Assembly: GCF_013177695.1 (NCBI RefSeq)
Contig: NZ_WOEY01000040.1
Coordinates: 1 to 33,938 of the forward strand
DNA length: 33,938 nt
DNA from: Paraburkholderia solitsugae
Lineage (GTDB): Bacteria; Pseudomonadota; Gammaproteobacteria; Burkholderiales; Burkholderiaceae
Direction: 5' to 3'
In this document: one piece after another, positions 15,742 through 25,182 of the stretch
Numbering within the stretch: the stretch's first letter is position 1
Layout: the number at the start of each line of letters is the position of its first letter
The notes under the pieces: model-generated
The model's database searches: none
What the model was told of the DNA's origin: nothing
What the model saw: the letters and a program-made list of their open reading frames with translations, nothing else
Made by a program: the position numbers and the translations under genes

Positions 15742-16752
15742 ATGCCAATTTCACTCGTTTCGATTAAAAAAACCGGCGCGCTTGCTGCGCTTACTTATTG
15801 CGCGCTCACCATCGCGATGCCGGCGCAAGCCGCCGACAACGTGATCGTGCTCGATTCCGGCGAAGCCCAACTGACGCTGATCGATCCCGCTACCCATAAG
15901 GTCATCGGCACGGAGCCGACCGGTAAGGAACCGCATCACCTGATGATTACGCCCGACGGTCACTCGCTCATCGTGGCGGATTCGATCTCGAACGATCTGA
16001 TGTTTCTCGATCCGCACACCGGGAAGGTGCAACGCAAGGTCGAGGATATTGAAGACCCCTATCAGCTCGGCTTCTCGCCCGATCACAAATGGTTCGTGAC
16101 GGCAGGCCTGCGGTTGGATCGCGTCGACGTGTATCACTACGACGGCCAGAACATGACGCTCGCCAAACGTGTCCCGCTCTCGAAGACGCCGAGTCACATG
16201 ACGTTCTCGTCAGATCGCAAGACCGTATTCGTCACGCTGCAAGACACGGGCGAAGTGGCCGCGATCGATCTGGCGACGCAGGCGGTGCTGTGGAAACTGC
16301 ATGTCGGCAATACGCCTGCCGGTCTCTGGATGACGCCGGGCGACCGCTATCTGTTGATCGGCATGACGGGCGAAGACGACGTCGCCGTGGTCGATTGGCA
16401 CAAGCAACAAGTCGTGAAAAAAATCCAGACCGGGCGCGGCGCGCACAACTTCCGCAACCTCGACGACGGCCAGCACGTGGCGCTCACGAACCGCGTGGAA
16501 AGCACGATCAGCATTCTCGATTACAACACGCTGACGAAGACCGCCGACATCACCGGACTTCTGCCTGGCCCTGACGACATGGAACTGTCCGCGGATCGTC
16601 GCTATCTGTGGGTCACATTCCGTTTCTCAAAGCATGTCGGCATCATTGATCTGACGACGCACAAACTTATCGACACAATCGCGGTCGGACGCTCACCGCA
16701 CGGTTTGTATTTTGCCAACCGTGCGCCCGTGTATGCACCCAATCCGGACTGA
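15742..16752 (+). CDS. Secreted YncE-like beta-propeller protein
   Basis: The 336-residue product has a signal peptide (hydrophobic ~11-25, cleavage near A-Q-A at residue 30). The rest is a series of ~40-residue propeller blades of the YncE/PQQ-repeat type. Each carries a motif like VIVLDSGEAQLTLIDPATHKV, LIVADSISNDLMFLDPHTGK, VFVTLQDTGEVAAIDL or LWVTFRFSKHVGIIDLTTHK, about seven in all. Such proteins lie in the periplasm. Their ligands are mostly unknown. It sits 48 bp upstream of the membrane hydroxylase gene in the same direction, so the two probably form an operon. No catalytic residues are recognisable. Confidence 0.82.
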   Translation: MPISLVSIKKTGALAALTYCALTIAMPAQAADNVIVLDSGEAQLTLIDPATHKVIGTEPTGKEPHHLMITPDGHSLIVADSISNDLMFLDPHTGKVQRKVEDIEDPYQLGFSPDHKWFVTAGLRLDRVDVYHYDGQNMTLAKRVPLSKTPSHMTFSSDRKTVFVTLQDTGEVAAIDLATQAVLWKLHVGNTPAGLWMTPGDRYLLIGMTGEDDVAVVDWHKQQVVKKIQTGRGAHNFRNLDDGQHVALTNRVESTISILDYNTLTKTADITGLLPGPDDMELSADRRYLWVTFRFSKHVGIIDLTTHKLIDTIAVGRSPHGLYFANRAPVYAPNPD

Positions 16753-16800
16753 ACAGGCTTTCGTTTCGATGACAGCACCCGCAATTTCAAGAGGCTTTCG

Positions 16801-17805
16801 ATGATCCACGAAATCGTCGCGCAACTCGACAATGGCATCTCGGCGTTACAGACACTCCTGTACGTCGACGTGGTACAGCCGTTGTTCTATCGCTTCGGCC
16901 TGATGGGCTACGACGAGGACACCTACGACGCACTCTATTGGGTGATCATCGGCGTACTGGAAATATTGATCACGTATATCGCCTTGCGACCGCTGGAAGC
17001 GCTGCGGCCTATCGAGGCGTGGTCCGATCGCAAGGCGCTGCGAGCCGATGTGATCTACACGTGGATCGCCAAGCTCGGCATTATCAATATCGCGTTCTTC
17101 TTCATGCTGCAGCCGCTGTTCGATCACTGGCAGAGCCTGATGGCGATCTACGACGTGCCGAACATCGACATCGACGGGCTGTGGCCGGGGGTCACCGATC
17201 AGCCGGTTGTGTCGTTCCTCATCTATCTGATCGTGCTCGATTTCTTCGGGTACTGGTATCACCGCTGGCAGCACCGCTTCGGGGTGTGGTGGGAACTGCA
17301 CGCCGTGCACCACAGCCAGCAGCAGATGTCGTTGTGGAACGACGACCGCAATCACTTTCTCGACGACATCATTCAGGCCGCGTTCTTCGCCGCGATTTCG
17401 CTGTTCATCGGCGTGCAGCCGACGCAGTTCGTCGTGCTGGTAGCGGTCGGCAACTTCATGCAAAGCGTGCAGCACGTGAACGCGCGGCTGCCGTATGGAT
17501 GGTTGCTCGAACGCGTTATCGTGAGCCCGATTTTTCATCGGCGTCATCATGCAGTCGGCTACGGCCATGAAGGCACGCGCTACGGCTGTAACTTCGGCGT
17601 GCTGTTTCCGTGGTGGGACATGATGTTCAGGACCGCGTCGTGGAACCCTACCGTCGAGCCGACCGGCATTCGTGACCAGTTGCCCCCGCCGCACGGCGCA
17701 GGGCGTTCCTATGGCGACGGGTTGATCGCCCAGCAATGGCGCGCGTTCGGCCGTATCGCCATGCGTCTGCGGGGACAACGCAATTATGGCGGTGTGACAG
17801 ACTGA
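16801..17805 (+). CDS. Fatty acid hydroxylase / sterol desaturase family membrane protein
   Basis: The 334-residue protein has about four or five membrane segments and the three histidine clusters of this di-iron oxygenase superfamily: HRWQH (154-158), HAVHH (167-171) and HRRHH (246-250), with another His at 225. It should use O2 to hydroxylate or desaturate a lipid in the inner membrane. An electron donor would be needed and none is encoded beside it. The YncE-like propeller gene lies just upstream. In bacteria the substrates of this subgroup are mostly unknown. Hopanoids, fatty acids, carotenoids and ether lipids are precedents. CAAGAGGC precedes ATG 16801. Confidence 0.85.
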   Translation: MIHEIVAQLDNGISALQTLLYVDVVQPLFYRFGLMGYDEDTYDALYWVIIGVLEILITYIALRPLEALRPIEAWSDRKALRADVIYTWIAKLGIINIAFFFMLQPLFDHWQSLMAIYDVPNIDIDGLWPGVTDQPVVSFLIYLIVLDFFGYWYHRWQHRFGVWWELHAVHHSQQQMSLWNDDRNHFLDDIIQAAFFAAISLFIGVQPTQFVVLVAVGNFMQSVQHVNARLPYGWLLERVIVSPIFHRRHHAVGYGHEGTRYGCNFGVLFPWWDMMFRTASWNPTVEPTGIRDQLPPPHGAGRSYGDGLIAQQWRAFGRIAMRLRGQRNYGGVTD

Positions 17806-17820
17806 TTGTCATCGCCACGA

Positions 17821-17849
17821 AGCGGGCGCGGCGCTCACCGCCGCCCGCT
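17821..17849 (+). terminator. GC-rich stem-loop after the hydroxylase gene
   Basis: AGCGGGC at 17821-17827 pairs with GCCCGCT at 17843-17849, and GGCG (17830-17833) pairs with CGCC (17839-17842), with a 2-base bulge and a 5-base loop. It starts 16 bases after the stop. The T-run is missing, so strength is uncertain. Confidence 0.5.
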
Positions 17850-17988
17850 CGTCAGTTCGCAGATCGCGACTGAAGCCCGGGCCGCCACCGCGAATGCCAG
17901 GCTGGTGCTCGCGTCGAACGCCGATCTCACGCAGAGTCCGCGCAACGCGCTGTAGCCTCTATCAGGCAGTCGATGTGGTCGACCACCG

Positions 17989-18297
17989 CTACATATTCGG
18001 ATAGTTAGGACCGCCGCCGCCTTCGGGCGTCACCCAGACGATATTCTGCGTCGGGTCCTTGATATCGCAGGTCTTGCAGTGCACGCAGTTTTGCGCGTTG
18101 ATCACCAGCCGCTCGCTGCCATCATCGTTCTTCACGAACTCATACACCGCAGCCGGGCAGTAGCGCGATTCCGGACCCGCATAGGTCTGCCAGTTCACGT
18201 TCACCGGCACCGAAGGATCTTTCAGCGTCAGGTGAGCCGGCTGATTCTCTTCATGGTTGGTGTTCGAGATGAACACTGAAGAGAGCCGGTCGAATGT
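17989..18297 (-). pseudogene. ETF-ubiquinone oxidoreductase, C-terminal fragment only
   Basis: From [17 protein letters not shown] (near 18297) to the end [10 protein letters not shown] (17989) the sequence is the well-conserved 4Fe-4S domain of electron transfer flavoprotein-ubiquinone oxidoreductase. The cluster ligands [15 protein letters not shown] and the upstream [10 protein letters not shown] cysteine are present. The intact enzyme has about 550 residues, so the FAD and quinone domains are missing. Upstream the frame extends to an ATG at 18375, but those 26 codons do not match the family and an in-frame stop follows further up. The fragment cannot transfer electrons from acyl-CoA dehydrogenases by itself. 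A complete copy is expected elsewhere in the genome. Confidence 0.85.
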
Positions 18298-18680
18298 CAC
18301 GCGAGCATGCTTCGCCGAATCAGGCCCGAACCACTTCTCAGCCAGTATGCGCAACGACCTTTCCCGGCTACCCATTTATTTCTCCACCTGCGTCAACGTC
18401 CTGTACTCCGAAGGGTGCCGACCCTTGAGATACAGCGTGATGCCTCGAACAACACCCTCACAAGCGGGGGGCGTATCCGAGTCCACACACGACCTCATGG
18501 AAGCCGGGATTTCGAGGGAACCTCCGTTGCCGGGGGCATAAAGCGCGGCGCGCCATTCGCGCGTATGGCCCCGGCCGGACCGACGCTGTAGATGCGCCGC
18601 GCTACCGGAGCGGGCAGCGTTCCGCCGACGCACTGCTGGAATCGGGGCGAACGCTGCTCCAACGGATCAGCTACGAGGGG

Positions 18681-19250
18681 TTGAGCGTCAGCGAGTTGTG
18701 CAAGGAAGCCAACCTGACTACGGGCGCGTTCTATCGGCGTTTCGAAAGCAAGGACGCGTTTTTTCTGGCACTTCAGCGTCTCGCCCTTGACGACGCGGCG
18801 CGCGTCAAGCAAACGCTAGACTCGCGCCTGGACTCCAAAGCCGATGCGCCGGTTGCGCTGATGGAGTGCGCGTGGGTGGTCGTGGAGGCCATACGCGCCT
18901 GGCATCTGTCTCATCGTGGCGTGATACGTGCGTCGATTCAGCGGCGCGACCATACGCCCGGCAGCTGGGAGCCTTTCAGAGAATTTGGGCGGGGCTTTGT
19001 GGAAGACTTCGCACCTCGCGTGGCGCGCTTCCCAGAACTGTGCGGACGGAGTGATGCACTGCCGCGTCTGCAGATAGCGTTTCAGATTGTGATCGGCACA
19101 ATGGTCAACGCGGCGTTGAACGACCCGGGTCCGCTGAAACTCGACGCGCCGGCAATGACCGATGCGTTGGCGCAAATGTTCACGTTGTACGTAGGTGCGG
19201 GCGCGGGCGGTGGCGCAAATAGGGAGTCCGAAGTAGATGTTCGGCCATAG
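18681..19250 (+). CDS. TetR-family regulator with an abnormal 5' end
   Basis: The protein carries a TetR HTH: SVSELCKEANLTTGAFYRRF and ESKDAFFLAL. The only standard start in frame is TTG 18681, which lies inside the HTH and would remove its first helix. Homologous-looking codons continue upstream in frame to about 18612 (RSADALLESGRTLLQRISYE), but no ATG or GTG occurs there. An ATG at 18593 lies in another frame, so a one-base frameshift or loss of the original start is likely. The C-terminal ligand domain to 19250 looks complete. It borders the ETF-QO fragment, suggesting a rearrangement junction. It may be a pseudogene or use a rare start codon such as CTG 18633. Confidence 0.55.
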   Translation: MSVSELCKEANLTTGAFYRRFESKDAFFLALQRLALDDAARVKQTLDSRLDSKADAPVALMECAWVVVEAIRAWHLSHRGVIRASIQRRDHTPGSWEPFREFGRGFVEDFAPRVARFPELCGRSDALPRLQIAFQIVIGTMVNAALNDPGPLKLDAPAMTDALAQMFTLYVGAGAGGGANRESEVDVRP

Positions 19251-19437
19251 ACGGGATGCTTGATCAAGCGGACAGGGCAGTACTCCAGACTGCGGTCGCA
19301 CCGGTATCGACTTCAGACTGCAATACAAGTCCTTTCGCTGTCAGTTGCGCCTCGCAGACTGCGGGCGACTGACATTCCCCCGCCTCCTGAATAGTTAGCA
19401 ATTGCGAAAGGACCGTGAATCGGACGTACCGCCCCTT

Positions 19438-21111
19438 CTAGAACTGCGTCCAGTCCCCACCGCCGTTTGCACCGTGGGTCGTTGCGGCTTCAGTGTCAGG
19501 AGCAACTGGCCTTAAGGCAGGTGTCTGACTACGCACCCGCTTGATAGCAGGCTCCACCTGAGCACCACCCGCATGCAGGAGCGGCGGCCGCGCCTCGACC
19601 GCGCCGTGGCGAGCCTGCATCTTGAACGTACCGACAGCTGCCTTCAATTTCGCTGCCTGATCATCCAGCGACTGGGCTGCCGCAGCAGCCTGCTCCACCA
19701 GCGCGGCGTTTTGTTGCGTCACCTCGTCCATCTGCGTGACCGCCTGGCCGACCTGGTCGATACCCTTGCTTTGCTCGTCCGATGCCGCAGCTATCTCACC
19801 CATGATGTCCGTGACACGCGATACCGCTGAGATAATCTCGCCCATTGTTACGCCCGCCTGGTCGACAAGCTGCGTGCCTACGCCAACCCGAGCAACTGAG
19901 GTGTCGATCAAAACCTTGATTTCCTTCGCTGCGGCCGACGCACGCTGCGCCAACGCGCGCACCTCACCCGCGACGACCGCAAAACCGCGCCCCTGCTCGC
20001 CGGCCCGCGCAGCTTCAACCGCAGCATTCAACGCGAGAATATTGGTCTGGAAGGCGATTCCCTCGATCAGGCTGATGATTTCAGCAATCTTCGACGAACT
20101 CTCCTTGATCTCGCCCATTGTGCTGACCACGTTCGACACCACCTGATTGCCCCGCCCCGCGATCTCAGACGCGCTCCTGGCTAACCCGCTCGCCTGACGT
20201 GCGTTCTCGGCATTCTGACGCACCGTTCCCGTCAACTCCTCCATACTCGCCGCAGTTTGTTCCAGCGAGGCCGCCTGCTCCTCTGTGCGCGACGAGAGAT
20301 CGATGTTGCCAGCGGCAATCTGCTTCGAAGCGACGCCGACCGATTCCGTCGACTCTCGTACGGTAGTCATCACCTCGACAACCCGATCCATGAGGTGATT
20401 GAAGGCAGTCGCGGCAATGCCGACTTCGTCCATGTTCTGAACCGGAACCCGTTTGCTCAGGTCAAGCGAATGACTTGCCTCTTGCAGCGTAGCCTGAATA
20501 CGCCCCAACGCCTGTTGGATCGAACGGGAGAGCGCAAGAATCCATCCGAACACGAGCACCAGCGTTGCCACCATCACGGCGATGACAGTCCTGAATACAC
20601 TGGCACTGGCTTGTTTGGCCGCTGCGCCTGCGACCGCCGCCTGCGCGTCGGTCTGCGCCACGAACTGCTCGAGCGAAGTCTGAAATGGTTGAAAATCCGA
20701 ATGATAGATTGACGTAACCTGATCATTCGCCGCCTTTGCGTCGTGAACAGCGAGATCAATTGCCTGATGAGACTTCTGGTCATAGGTGTTCCACGCAGAC
20801 TCGATTGCCTGGAGCTTCTGCCGTGTCTCCGGCGCCGAGAATTGTGGCCCCACGATGGCCGACCAATGACTGATGTTCTGCTCCGCGTCTGCGAACACTT
20901 TCTTCGTATCGCCTGCGGTCGGGTCGAGCTCGATCGTCGACATCGCGCTGGCCTTGATCTCGGTTAGACCGCGAATTTCACTCTCTCCCGCTTGCCATGC
21001 GGCCGCCCCACTGTGGATCGAGTTGAATCCAATCACGGTCACGGCGATGCTCCCCCCGATTGCAATAAGGGTTACCCCCATCAACATCTGAAGCTTCAGC
21101 TTAATTTTCAT
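19438..21111 (-). CDS. Methyl-accepting chemotaxis protein with C-terminal WxxF tether motif
   Basis: From ATG 21111 the product has 557 residues. The layout is TM1 (~8-29), a periplasmic helical sensor (~30-171) of the four-helix-bundle type, TM2 (~172-194), HAMP (~195-247) and a long signalling hairpin. Its tip is about residues 350-390 (GIAFQTNILALNAAVEAARA, then GRGFAVVAGEVR). A Pro/Ala-rich linker ends in GGGDWTQF, which fits the xWxxF-type pentapeptide that binds CheR and sometimes CheB. The open frame upstream to 21225 adds only an unconserved leader. The ligand is unknown. No che gene is nearby, so it works as a stand-alone receptor with a cluster elsewhere. Confidence 0.9.
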   Translation of the reverse strand: MKIKLKLQMLMGVTLIAIGGSIAVTVIGFNSIHSGAAAWQAGESEIRGLTEIKASAMSTIELDPTAGDTKKVFADAEQNISHWSAIVGPQFSAPETRQKLQAIESAWNTYDQKSHQAIDLAVHDAKAANDQVTSIYHSDFQPFQTSLEQFVAQTDAQAAVAGAAAKQASASVFRTVIAVMVATLVLVFGWILALSRSIQQALGRIQATLQEASHSLDLSKRVPVQNMDEVGIAATAFNHLMDRVVEVMTTVRESTESVGVASKQIAAGNIDLSSRTEEQAASLEQTAASMEELTGTVRQNAENARQASGLARSASEIAGRGNQVVSNVVSTMGEIKESSSKIAEIISLIEGIAFQTNILALNAAVEAARAGEQGRGFAVVAGEVRALAQRASAAAKEIKVLIDTSVARVGVGTQLVDQAGVTMGEIISAVSRVTDIMGEIAAASDEQSKGIDQVGQAVTQMDEVTQQNAALVEQAAAAAQSLDDQAAKLKAAVGTFKMQARHGAVEARPPLLHAGGAQVEPAIKRVRSQTPALRPVAPDTEAATTHGANGGGDWTQF

Positions 21112-21144
21112 TTTTACATGCTCATCGAAAGGAATCCAAACCGG

Positions 21145-21172
21145 TTTACGGCAGAGGCATGTCAAAACTTGA
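21145..21172 (-). promoter_or_regulatory. Sigma-28 (FliA)-like promoter for the chemoreceptor gene
   Basis: On the minus strand TCAAGTTT (21172-21165), a 12-base spacer and GCCGTAAA (21152-21145) lie 33 bases before the ATG. The consensus is TAAAGTTT-N11-GCCGATAA, so the -35 differs at one position, the -10 at two, and the spacer is one base longer. Control of chemoreceptor genes by FliA is well established. The match was made by eye. Confidence 0.45.
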
Positions 21173-21672
21173 ACATAGAAACCGCACTCAAACCGCAGGA
21201 GGTCATGGCGCCCTGTAGCAGCCACCGCGTGAACGCGAATGTTGTATGCGCAGCCTTCGAAGCGGATTTCGTCACACCGCGCGATGCCGAAAGGAGATCA
21301 CTGGTAGTCAGTGTCGAGGGTACAGGCTATTCATCTGACCATTAGCATAGTCAGCTATCCTTATGATATAGCTTGGAGTTACGGCAGGTTCGCGCACGCA
21401 ATCGGTGCATTGCGTATTCGCCGCGTGCAACGCAGGTTCCGTTTGCATGCATTGCGACCTCTCCAGACTGACACGTCGCACATGCCCAGCCGCTATCGTG
21501 ACGCTGGCGAACCGGGTCTTCAGTGACATCGTTGCCAGCGCAAACGCCCCCGCTCTGCTAACTGAGGTTGAGGCGAGCGGCGACTGGACGAGATCATTGT
21601 CGCCGTCCAGCCTCGCTGATTTTTCAACTGCGCACCGCATGAATGCGGTGCGCACCTGTCCCTCCTCGTTGA
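21173..21672. other. Intergenic region between chemoreceptor and pyruvate carboxylase genes
   Basis: About 500 bp without a convincing gene. Open frames here have no ribosome site or family resemblance. An AT-rich patch at 21353-21373 contains AGCTAT and ATAGCT separated by nine bases, a possible operator. No clear terminator for pyruvate carboxylase was seen. Confidence 0.5.
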
Positions 21673-24600
21673 TCAGCCCTCGCCCTTCAACTCGATCAGG
21701 AGATCCTTTGCGCCCACACGGTCACCCGCCCGGACATGCACGGCGGCAATCTCACAGTCGCGCTCCGCCGCAATGTGGGTTTCCATTTTCATTGCTTCCA
21801 ATGCGACGAGCGTAGTACCGGCTGCGACCCGCTGTCCCGGCTGTACCGCAACGGTCACGATCGAACCCGGCGTGGGAGCCGCGACATGCAGCGGATTCGA
21901 GGGATCGGCCACCGGGCGGCTGTGCCGCGCCGTCCCCGCCTGTGCAGTAGTGCGCTGCTCGATCAAGGCCGTGCGCGATTGTCCGTTCAACTCGAACTGA
22001 ACCTTGATCATGCCGGACTCAGTGTCGGCGTGCTTCCCTTGCAGGGCGACGAGCAAGGTTTTGCCCGGCGCAATGTCGATCGCCACTTCCTCCTGCGGCT
22101 GCAATCCATAGAGGAAAGCCGGCGTCGGCAGCACCGACGTGTCGCTATAGGCGCGCAGGTGCGCGAAGTAATCGCCTGTCTGCTTCGGGTACATGAGGTA
22201 GGAAGCCAGTTGCTGGTCGTCCAGTGCCTGTTCGCATAGAGCCTTGCCCTGCGAACGCGCCGCTTCCAGATCGACCGCCGCAAGCGCGTCGCCTGGCCGG
22301 TAAGGCGCAGGCGGCTCGCCCCTCAGCACCTTGCGTGACAGTTCCACCGGAAAGCCGTCGGGCGGGAAACCGAGCTCCCCCTTGAACAGCGAGACAACGG
22401 ACTCGGGAAACGCGACTTCCTTGGCGGGATCACACACGTCGGCGGCGCTCAGGTCGTTGGCCACCATCATCAGTGCCATGTCACCGACCACCTTGGAGGT
22501 CGGCGTCACCTTGACGATGTCGCCGAACATCCGGTTGACGTCGGCGTACGCACGCGACACCTCGGTCCAGCGATGTTCGATACCGAGCGAGCGCGCCTGC
22601 TCACGCAGGTTCGTGTACTGGCCGCCTGGCATCTCATGCCGATAGACATCGGCGGTGCCCGCCCGTATCTCCGATTCGAACGGCGCGTAGTAGCGACGCA
22701 CGCCCTCCCAGTACATCGACGCTTCGTGCAACCGCTCGAGGCTCAATCCCGGATCGCGCTCGCTGCCCGCGAGCGCTGCAGCGATGCTCGACAGGTTCGG
22801 TTGCGACGTCAGGCCGCTCATCGCGTCGAGCGCGCCGTCCACCGCATCGCAGCCGGCGTCGATCGCGGCCAGCGCCGAAGCCGCCGAGATGCCGCTGGTG
22901 TCGTGCGTATGGAAGTGCACGGGCAAGCCGGTTTCTTCCTTGAGCGCTTTCACGAGCGCCGCGGCGGCCTGCGGACGGCAGATACCCGCCATGTCCTTGA
23001 TGCCCAGGATATGCACGCCGGCATTTTGCAGTTCGCGCGCAATGCCCACGTAATAGTTGAGGTTGTACTTCGAGCGCGAGCCGTCGAACAGATCGCCCGT
23101 ATAGCAGATCGCCCCTTCGCATAGCGCACCGCTTTCGCGCACTGCGTCGATCGCCACGCGCATGTTGCGCACCCAGTTCAGCGAATCGAAGACGCGGAAG
23201 AGGTCGACTCCGGCACTCGCGGCCTGGCTGACGAAGAACCGTACGACGTTATCCGCGTAGTTCGTATAGCCCACTGCATTCGAGCCGCGCAGCAACATCT
23301 GGAACAGGATGTTGGGCACCCGCTCGCGTAGCTGCGCAAGGCGTTGCCACGGGTCCTCCTTGAGGAAGCGCAGTGCCACGTCGAAAGTCGCGCCGCCCCA
23401 GCATTCCATCGAAAAGAGCTGCGGGAGTTCGCGAGCGTAGAACGGCGCGATCGGCAGCATGTCGGCCGTGCGCATGCGCGTCGCAAATAACGACTGGTGC
23501 GCGTCGCGCATCGTCGTATCGGTCAGCAGAACCTGCTTCTGGTCCAGCATCCAGCGCGCGAACTTCTCTGGTCCGAGCTCGCGCAACCGGTCGCGCGTAC
23601 CCGGTGGCAGCGCAAGCGTGGTGTCGAGCGCCGGCAGTAGCGGCCTCGACATCGGCAACGAAGGCAACGAACGGCCACTCATCTCCGTATGCCCGTTGAC
23701 GCTGACCTCGCCAAGATAGCGCAACAGCTTGGTCGCACGGTCACGCCGCTTCGTGAATGCGAGCAGTTCCGGCGTCAGGTCGATGAAGCGCGTCGTGACA
23801 TCACCTCGCCCGAAGGCGGGATGATTGACGAGGTTTTCGAGGAATTGCAGGTTCGACGCGACACCGCGAATCCGGAACTCGCGCAGCGCCCGGTCCATCC
23901 GTCTGATCGACTCGGCTGCGGTCGGCGCCCACGTCGTCACCTTGACCAGCAGCGAGTCGTAGTACGGCGTGATCACCGCGCCGCCATAGGCGGTACCGGC
24001 GTCGAGGCGAACGCCGAATCCCGCCGCGCTGCGGTAAGCGGTGAGCCTGCCGTAGTCCGGCAAGAAGCCGTTCTCGGGATCCTCCGTCGTGATCCGGCAT
24101 TGCAGCGCGTGGCCGTTGAGCGGAATGTCCGGCTGCGCCGGCACGCCCGCCGCGCGCACGCTGACGACACCGCTCTCGTCGAGCGTGTCCTCGATCATGC
24201 CGATCCTGCCGCCATCCGTGATACGGATCTGCGCCTTGACGATATCGACCCCGGTGATCATCTCGGTGACCGTGTGCTCGACCTGGATGCGCGGGTTCAC
24301 CTCGATGAAGTAGAACTGGCCGGAGTCGGCATCCATCAGGAACTCGACCGTGCCGGCATGGGTGTACCCCACTGCACGCATCAACCGCAGCGCCGAATCG
24401 CAGAGCGACGCACGGCCGGCGTCATCGAGGTAGGGTGCGGGGGCGCGCTCCACCACTTTCTGGTTGCGCCGCTGCACCGTGCAGTCGCGCTCATGGAGAT
24501 GCACGAGATTGCCGTGCCTATCACCGAGAACCTGCACCTCGACGTGGCGCGCATTGCGCACCAGCTTCTCCACATACACCTCGTCGTTGCCGAATGCCGC

Positions 24601-25182
24601 CAGCGCTTCGCGCCGGGCTGCGGCGAGCGCGGCTTCGAGATCGCCCTCGCTCTCCAGAACCCGCATCCCTCTTCCACCCCCGCCCCAACTCGCCTTGAGC
24701 ATCAGCGGGTAGCCGATTCCGGCGGCGAGGCGCATGCACTCCTGCAGATCGTGAAGCAATGGCGGGCTTGCCGGCATGACTGGCACACCAGCCGCGACAG
24801 CCGCATTGCGTGCCGCCACCTTGTTGCCAAGCATGCGCATGACCTCGGGCGACGGGCCAATCCAGCGGATTCCGGCATCGATGACCGCCTGCGCGAAGTC
24901 GGGATTCTCGGAAAGAAAGCCATAGCCGGGGTGAATCGCATCGACCTTTGCCTGCCTCGCGATACGCAGGATGTCGTCGATGTCGAGATAGGCGGCAAGC
25001 GGCTTTTTTCCTTCGCCGACCAGATAGCTCTCGTCGGCCTTGAAGCGATGGAGCGCCAGGCGATCCTCCTTCGAATAGATGGCGATCGTGCGGATGTTCA
25101 TCTCCGCGGCGGCACGCATGACGCGGATGGAGATCTCCGAGCGGTTGGCTATCAGCAGGGATTTGATCGGAGGATTATTCAT
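21673..25182 (-). CDS. pyc: Pyruvate carboxylase, single-chain
   Basis: The 1169-residue enzyme carboxylates pyruvate to oxaloacetate with ATP and bicarbonate, an anaplerotic step. The domains are complete: biotin carboxylase with ATP-grasp (~1-455, SWGGGGRGM and EVNPRIQVEHTVTE), carboxyltransferase (~540-830, with DTTMRDAHQSLFATR, ECWGGATFD, LGIKDMAGICRP carrying the carboxylated Lys, and the HFHTHDTSG metal site), the PYC/OADA domain (~850-1060) and a C-terminal biotinyl domain with ALEAMKMETH, biotin on K1132. The start is put at ATG 25182, where homology begins (NNPPIKSLLIANRSEI). The frame upstream to 25236 is not conserved. No linked regulator is evident. Length and order are typical of the alpha4 form. 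Confidence 0.95.
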   Translation of the reverse strand: MNNPPIKSLLIANRSEISIRVMRAAAEMNIRTIAIYSKEDRLALHRFKADESYLVGEGKKPLAAYLDIDDILRIARQAKVDAIHPGYGFLSENPDFAQAVIDAGIRWIGPSPEVMRMLGNKVAARNAAVAAGVPVMPASPPLLHDLQECMRLAAGIGYPLMLKASWGGGGRGMRVLESEGDLEAALAAARREALAAFGNDEVYVEKLVRNARHVEVQVLGDRHGNLVHLHERDCTVQRRNQKVVERAPAPYLDDAGRASLCDSALRLMRAVGYTHAGTVEFLMDADSGQFYFIEVNPRIQVEHTVTEMITGVDIVKAQIRITDGGRIGMIEDTLDESGVVSVRAAGVPAQPDIPLNGHALQCRITTEDPENGFLPDYGRLTAYRSAAGFGVRLDAGTAYGGAVITPYYDSLLVKVTTWAPTAAESIRRMDRALREFRIRGVASNLQFLENLVNHPAFGRGDVTTRFIDLTPELLAFTKRRDRATKLLRYLGEVSVNGHTEMSGRSLPSLPMSRPLLPALDTTLALPPGTRDRLRELGPEKFARWMLDQKQVLLTDTTMRDAHQSLFATRMRTADMLPIAPFYARELPQLFSMECWGGATFDVALRFLKEDPWQRLAQLRERVPNILFQMLLRGSNAVGYTNYADNVVRFFVSQAASAGVDLFRVFDSLNWVRNMRVAIDAVRESGALCEGAICYTGDLFDGSRSKYNLNYYVGIARELQNAGVHILGIKDMAGICRPQAAAALVKALKEETGLPVHFHTHDTSGISAASALAAIDAGCDAVDGALDAMSGLTSQPNLSSIAAALAGSERDPGLSLERLHEASMYWEGVRRYYAPFESEIRAGTADVYRHEMPGGQYTNLREQARSLGIEHRWTEVSRAYADVNRMFGDIVKVTPTSKVVGDMALMMVANDLSAADVCDPAKEVAFPESVVSLFKGELGFPPDGFPVELSRKVLRGEPPAPYRPGDALAAVDLEAARSQGKALCEQALDDQQLASYLMYPKQTGDYFAHLRAYSDTSVLPTPAFLYGLQPQEEVAIDIAPGKTLLVALQGKHADTESGMIKVQFELNGQSRTALIEQRTTAQAGTARHSRPVADPSNPLHVAAPTPGSIVTVAVQPGQRVAAGTTLVALEAMKMETHIAAERDCEIAAVHVRAGDRVGAKDLLIELKGEG

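Noticed and set aside
17850..17987. Short frame ending in a stop at about 17955 that looks like a gene end
   Set aside because: It is only about 35 codons with no start and no recognised family, too little to call a remnant.
21308..21655. 115-codon minus-strand frame between chemoreceptor and pyc
   Set aside because: There is no ribosome site, no family resemblance, and the composition looks random.
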